DNA from: Baffinella frigidus
Lineage: Eukaryota > Cryptophyceae > Cryptomonadales > Baffinellaceae
Direction of reading: 5' to 3'
Length of the DNA stretch: 20,083 nucleotides
NCBI GenBank assembly: GCA_026770585.1
Contig: MU646681.1
Location: 108,721-128,803 of the forward strand
Below, piece after piece: positions 16,725 through 20,083 of the stretch (positions are counted from its first letter, which is position 1; each line of letters starts with the position of its first letter). The translations under genes were made by a program, and so were the position numbers. The notes beneath the pieces were generated by a model, which saw only the letters and a list, made by a program, of their open reading frames with translations, ran no database searches and was not told where the DNA came from.

Positions 16725-19700
16725 TACAGAGAGAGAGAGAGAGACCTGAGCGCCGCACGCCCTCTGCGCGTCCACGTTCCAATCACGCGCGCACGACCAC
16801 ACCCCATACTGCCCCGCCGGCGTGCCCTGCGTGGGGTGTAGGGTTTCAGCGTTTAGGAAGCAATACACCGTACAACTTCGCCCTGGACCTTGAACCCTAC
16901 ACCCTGTGCCACCGCAGGGTTTGGGGCTTAGGGTTTCTGGAGTGTATCTTCTACTTTGTGTGGTTAGTGCCCAGATCCCCCAGAGGGGTTAGGGGTTGGG
17001 GTTCAGGCTTCAGGCTTCAGGGTCTCACGACCACACCCCATACTGCCCCGCCGGCGTGCCCTGTTCCACCGCAGGGTTTAGTGTGCAGGGTACATGGTAT
17101 GGTTCAGGAGTGTGGTTTGGGGTTGGGGTTTATGGTATGGTTTATGGTATGGTCTATGTGTTAGGGTTTCGGGCTTGGGGGTTAGGGTTTTGTGGTTTAG
17201 TGAGTGGGGTTCAAGGTCAAGGGTTTCAGGTCCACACCCCGTACTGCCCTGGCGGCGTGCCCTGCGTGAGGTTTGGGGTTCAGGGTTTCGGGCTAAGGTT
17301 TGTGGTTTGTGGTTTGTGGTTTGGGGTTCAGCCACAGCCGCGATATACGGTTCCGGGTTTCAAGTTCCGGGGTTTGAGTTCCGAATTTCGGGTTCCGGGA
17401 ATTCTGGTTCGGGGTTCCGGATTTCGGGTTTCGGGTTCGGGGTTCTGGATTTCGGGTTCTTGGTTCCGGGAATACCTGCACGTGCACCGTTTCGGGGTTC
17501 GGGTTTCGGGTTTCGGGTTTCGGGTTCCGGGAATACATCCAAGCGGCGCGCGCCGAGCCCCCCCAGTGAAGGCGGAGCCTTGCGCGTTTCGGGTTCGGCA
17601 TTTCGGGTTCCGGGTCCCGGGTCTCAGGTGCCGGGTTTTGGGAAGAAACCTCCATGCGGCGCGCGCCCAACCCCCCCGTGACTGCGGAGCCTTGCCCCTC
17701 GAGCTTGTTCATGTCGACCCAAGATGCTTGCATGTTGCACCCCGAAGTCCCCACTCCGAACTCCTGTGTTTCGGGTTTTGGGTTTCGGGGTTCAGGTTTC
17801 AGGTTTCGGGGTTCAGGTTTCGGGTTTCGGGTTTCGGGTTTGGGTTTCTAGGATTTTTTAATTATGTTAAGGTTTAGTATTTACTGGTTAGTGTTTCGTG
17901 TTTAGTATTTAGTGTTTAGTGTTTAGTTTTGAGGGTTCAGGGATAGTGGTTTAGGGTTTAGTGTTGAGATGTTTGGGCCTCGGGGATTTAACCTCGACGG
18001 ACCATTCGGCCTCAAACCTGAGCGCCTTGTTTCGTGTTTCGGGTTGTACGGTTTCATCATTTCGGGTTTCGGGTCCGGGTTTCGGTTTTCGAGTTTGACC
18101 TCGACGGACCACTCGGCCTCAAACTTGAGCGCCTTGCGGCACACGGCGTCGCACGGCCCACGCACACCCTCCGAAATCTGTTTTATTTGTGGGGTTCAGG
18201 GACACACGATTTGTACCAGGAGAGGAATCCACAATAGATGTATAGACGAACAAAACAACAAGTATAGCCATGTGGTGGTACAAAGCCAACCCCCCCCTCC
18301 GATATCTGCCCCAGGGTTTCGGGTTTCAGGTTTCAGGTTTCGGGTTCAGGGTTTGGGGTCTGGAACGATTCCATTTAGGGATTGGGGTTTCGGGTTCCGC
18401 GTGTAGGGTTCAGGACGGTTGCGGGCTGCAGGTTGAGGGTCTAGGGGTGCAGGGTTGAGGGTGTGGTGTTGGACGATACCAGCGTGATTGAGACGAGGCC
18501 GAAGGATCGCTCTCCGGAGGCAGCGTTGGGAACAGGGGCGGTGACCTTCTTCGGCACCTCGATGTCTGCTCTCGAAACCCTAACCCCTAGAGTGTGGGGG
18601 TTCGTGAAACCCTAAACCCTAAGGTTAAGGGGTTCTAAGACACAGATACCAGGGACAGGTTTCGGGTTTGGGGTTTCGGACGGTTTCGGATACCAGCGTG
18701 ATCGAGACGAGGCCGAACGAACGCTCTCCAAAGGCAGCGCTCGGGACGGGGGCGCTGAGCCTCTGCGGCACCTCGCAGTCTGGTCTCGAAACCCTACACC
18801 CCATACGGGACGTACTCCCGCATCTCCCGAACCTGAGACCAAACCCCCAAACCCCTTACCAGCGTGATCGAGACGAGGCCGAAGGAGCGCTCTCCGAAGG
18901 AAGCGCTCGGGACGGGGGCGGTGAGCTTCTTGGGCACCTCGCAGTTCGAGTCCAGCACCTCCGTCAGCGCCTGGTGTGGGGGGTGTTTAGTGTTGAGTGT
19001 TTATTATTTAGTGTTTAGTGTTTTAGTGTTTTAGGGATGCGGGTTTATGGTTTATGTTTCTAGGTTTCTAGGTTTGTAGGGTTCAGGGCGTGAGGGATGA
19101 GGGTGAAGGAGGCAGAGTTCGGGACGGGGGAGGTGAGCTTCTTCGACACCTCACAGTTCGAGTCCAGCACCTCCGTGAGCGCCTGGGAGGTCTGGCGAGT
19201 TACGGTTTTGGGCTTCGTAATTTGAGGACTACAGGGGTACCTCGCTCATGAGACCCCCCCCCATCGTAGGACCCTACAGCAGGGCTATGCATAGGGCCCT
19301 ATGGGGGTCCTGGGGGGGGGGGCAGTTTCTTATGAGCGAGGTACCCCTGTACGGTTTGGAGGTTTTGGGGTGTACGGGTTGGGCCAGTGGACGGCACCTC
19401 GGACTGGGGTTCAAGTTTTCATGGTTGGAGGTTAGGGGTTACACACCTCACTCGCGGAACCCGGCGCCGCGCCGTGGAACAACACGATCACACTCGAGTT
19501 CAGCGGAAGCCCGAGCTTCGTGACGGCCAGTGAGAGGAGGAGGGAGGGGTGGAGCGCCAGGGGGGCGGAGGTTAGGGGAGGAACCCCCAACCACTAACCC
19601 CTAAACATAAACCCCAACTCCCGACCCCCAACCCGTACACCCCAACCCCGCGTTTTCGGGTGATGCACCTCAGACGCAGACCCCGGCGTCGCGCCGTGAA

Positions 19701-19846
19701 ACGAGACGATGACACTCGAATTCGGCGGGAGCCCGAGCTTCGTGACGGTCAGCGTCAGGAGGAGCGACGGGTGGAGCGCCAGGGGGGCGCCGGGCGCGGG
19801 GGCGGCGATGGCACCCGAGGCCATGCCGCGCAGCCATGAAGAGCAC
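15308..19846 (-). CDS. Unrecognised spliced gene, eight consecutive exons (partial)
   Basis: Minus-strand exons: 19846-19669, 18970-18860, 18177-18100, 17763-17650, 16826-16746, 16126-16025, 15786-15697 (or 15674) and 15371-15308. Each has AG before and GT after, and the frame stays open; all internal junctions are phase 0. Product landmarks in order: [175 protein letters not shown]. No signal peptide or transmembrane segment can be claimed. The 5' end lies right of 19846, probably outside the window; the 3' end is not found. I recognise no family. The regular phase and duplicated exons support a real gene. Confidence 0.65.
15371..15580 (-). repeat. Telomere-like tract in the unknown gene (TTTAGGG on plus strand)
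   Basis: The plus strand reads GGGTTTAGGGTTTAGGG and variants, most regular at about 15488-15552. On the minus-strand gene this is sense CCCTAAA, the same polarity relative to transcription as in the other two genes. A short copy of the exon start (sense GATGATGACCTTTCCCG, about 15600-15584) sits at its upstream edge. Confidence 0.85.
15905..15977 (-). pseudogene. Decayed copy of the unknown-gene exon [14 protein letters not shown]
   Basis: The sense strand retains [10 protein letters not shown] and then, after a one-base loss that creates [15 protein letters not shown]. The functional exon is 16126-16025. Surrounding motifs (CGTATAACCCGTAAG and GGTTTATTCGAGC) are also repeated. Confidence 0.8.
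16140..16290 (-). repeat. CCCGAAA-type heptamer tract
   Basis: The plus strand reads TTTCGGG, TTCCGGA and TTCAGGA units, i.e. CCCGAAA on the sense strand. The same variant dominates at about 17340-17530, 17580-17640 and 17767-17850. It replaces the CCCTAAA unit of the other genes, so variant composition is intron- or gene-specific. Confidence 0.8.
16313..16745 (-). repeat. GA/CT tracts separated by copies of the DWNVD exon end
   Basis: Plus-strand GAGAGA/CAGAGA tracts at about 16365-16562, 16621-16668 and 16670-16745 are interleaved with copies of the 3' half of the exon at 16826-16746. One copy is at about 16620-16567 (sense [16 protein letters not shown]), another at about 16365-16313 (degenerate, with an in-frame stop). 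The functional exon ends CAG and its donor is GTCTCTCTC, so the CT tract begins inside the donor. The first copy has lost the donor G. Confidence 0.82.
17023..17271 (-). pseudogene. Two 5'-end copies of the [10 protein letters not shown] exon
   Basis: At about 17271-17232 the sense strand reads acceptor CTCACGCAG then [10 protein letters not shown] and a stop. At about 17077-17023 it reads [11 protein letters not shown] and a stop after GAACAG. The intact exon starts at 16826. Only the 5' half was copied here, while only the 3' half was copied on the other side of the exon (16313-16620). Confidence 0.8.
17528..17583 (-). pseudogene. Decayed copy of the [10 protein letters not shown] exon end
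   Basis: The sense strand GCAAGGCTCCGCCTTCACTG with GGCGCGCGCCGC and GGATGTATTC repeats the 3' part of the exon at 17763-17650 ([14 protein letters not shown]) with a length change in the G run that breaks the frame. It lies immediately downstream of the source exon. Confidence 0.72.
17994..18031 (-). pseudogene. 5'-truncated copy of the [12 protein letters not shown] exon
   Basis: The sense strand encodes [11 protein letters not shown] and is followed by GTTAAATC, so donor and frame are intact while the 5' half and acceptor are missing. The functional exon is 18177-18100. Confidence 0.78.
18480..18787 (-). pseudogene. Two downstream copies of the [18 protein letters not shown] exon
   Basis: Copies at about 18787-18690 ([20 protein letters not shown]) and 18580-18480 ([20 protein letters not shown]) both continue FGLVSITL and keep a GTATC donor. 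Both lack the first ~8 codons and the acceptor and are preceded by CCCTAAA-type sequence. The intact exon is 18970-18860. Frames are open, so coding decay is slight. Confidence 0.85.
19107..19183 (-). pseudogene. Upstream, 3'-truncated copy of the [12 protein letters not shown] exon
   Basis: The sense strand has an acceptor (ACCTCCCAG) then [26 protein letters not shown], after which homology stops before GERSFGLV and no donor remains. Together with the two downstream copies this makes four versions of one exon in about 700 bp. Confidence 0.83.
19228..19350. mobile_element. Family A foldback in an intron of the unknown gene
   Basis: The left end is ACTACAGGGGTACCTCGCTC and the right end is TTTCTTATGAGCGAGGTACC then CCTGTAC. 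Long C and G runs sit inside each end, and the core contains GCAGGGCTATGCATAGGGCC. It lies in the intron between the exons starting at 19846 and 18970. Confidence 0.85.
19447..19560 (-). pseudogene. 5'-truncated copy of the LALHPSLLL exon
   Basis: The sense strand encodes [39 protein letters not shown] and keeps a GT donor at 19446. The acceptor and first ~20 codons of the functional exon (19846-19669) are missing, replaced by heptamer-like sequence. The frame is fully open. Confidence 0.83.
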
Positions 19847-19926
19847 CTGTTTGCGGTTAAGATGTTGGATTTAGCGTGTGGGGTGTGAGGGTTGGGAGGT
19901 ATGGGTTAGGGTGTAGGGTTCGGTCG

Positions 19927-20027
19927 GTGAGGTGAGCGAGAGGAGCAGGGAGGGGTGGGGGGCGAGGGGGGCGGAGGGCGCGGGGGATTCGATGGCGCCA
20001 TCAGTCCGCCTCATGGCTCCAGATGAC
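19927..20027 (-). pseudogene. 3'-truncated copy of the LALHPSLLL exon
   Basis: After CAG at 20030-20028 the sense strand continues in the same phase as the functional exon: DGAIESPAPSAPLAPHPSLL and LSLTS, then homology ends without a donor. An open stretch upstream (sense RDMAQWQ, about 20048-20028) may be more exon or its flank. The last 20 bases of the window are a G run. Confidence 0.7.
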
Positions 20028-20083
20028 CTGCCACTGAGCCATGTCGCGGACCTGGCGGCGGCGGGGGGGGGGGGGGGGGGTTT

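Noticed and set aside
16247-16868. Ser-Leu repeat proteins on the minus strand
   Set aside because: These are readings of CT tracts in three frames; only the short exon 16826-16746 has splice sites and non-repetitive sequence.
16996-17877. Long plus-strand open frame rich in Phe-Gly-Arg-Val
   Set aside because: It is a translation of TTTCGGG heptamers, which stay open because a 7-base repeat cycles through frames; exons of the minus-strand gene lie inside it.

Overview
The window is nuclear DNA of a eukaryote, most likely an alga or other protist. It holds three intron-rich genes whose introns are packed with degenerate telomere-like heptamers (CCCTAAA and variants). All splice sites I could place are GT-AG. 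The plant/alga-type CCCTAAA motif, high GC and compact exons fit a prasinophyte-like green alga or a cryptophyte, but the sequence does not settle the lineage.

Layout. (1) 1-1941 is non-coding: small foldback (MITE-like) elements plus three decayed copies of the last exon of RPS7. (2) 1942-4352, minus strand: a complete seven-exon gene for cytosolic ribosomal protein S7 (eS7, 194 residues). (3) 4353-4929: a shared divergent promoter region. (4) 4930-13300, plus strand: a Bin3/MEPCE-type RNA 5'-phosphate methyltransferase (7SK/U6 snRNA methylphosphate capping family), reconstructed as 12 exons and about 558 residues, with one small exon uncertain. (5) 13301-15307: a decayed copy of the MEPCE 3' end, simple repeats and two foldback elements. 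(6) About 15308 to the right edge, minus strand: a third spliced gene whose product I do not recognise. Eight consecutive exons keep one open frame; both gene ends are missing or unplaced.

The most unusual property is structural. Most exons of the MEPCE gene and the unknown gene, and the last exon of RPS7, are accompanied by one to four partial tandem copies of themselves in the flanking introns or 3' flank. Several copies keep an intact splice site and open frame; others are truncated. Between copies lie blocks of telomere-like heptamers, sometimes alternating between C-rich and G-rich orientation, so the pre-mRNA could fold into long hairpins that loop exon copies in or out. A separate inverted duplication has copied the MEPCE promoter and first exon, head-to-head, into its own second intron. 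Nearly all introns of RPS7 and the unknown gene are phase 0, which makes whole-exon duplication frame-neutral.

RPS7 and MEPCE are divergently transcribed from one intergenic region, so they may share regulation. Nothing else in the window suggests that the three genes form a pathway.
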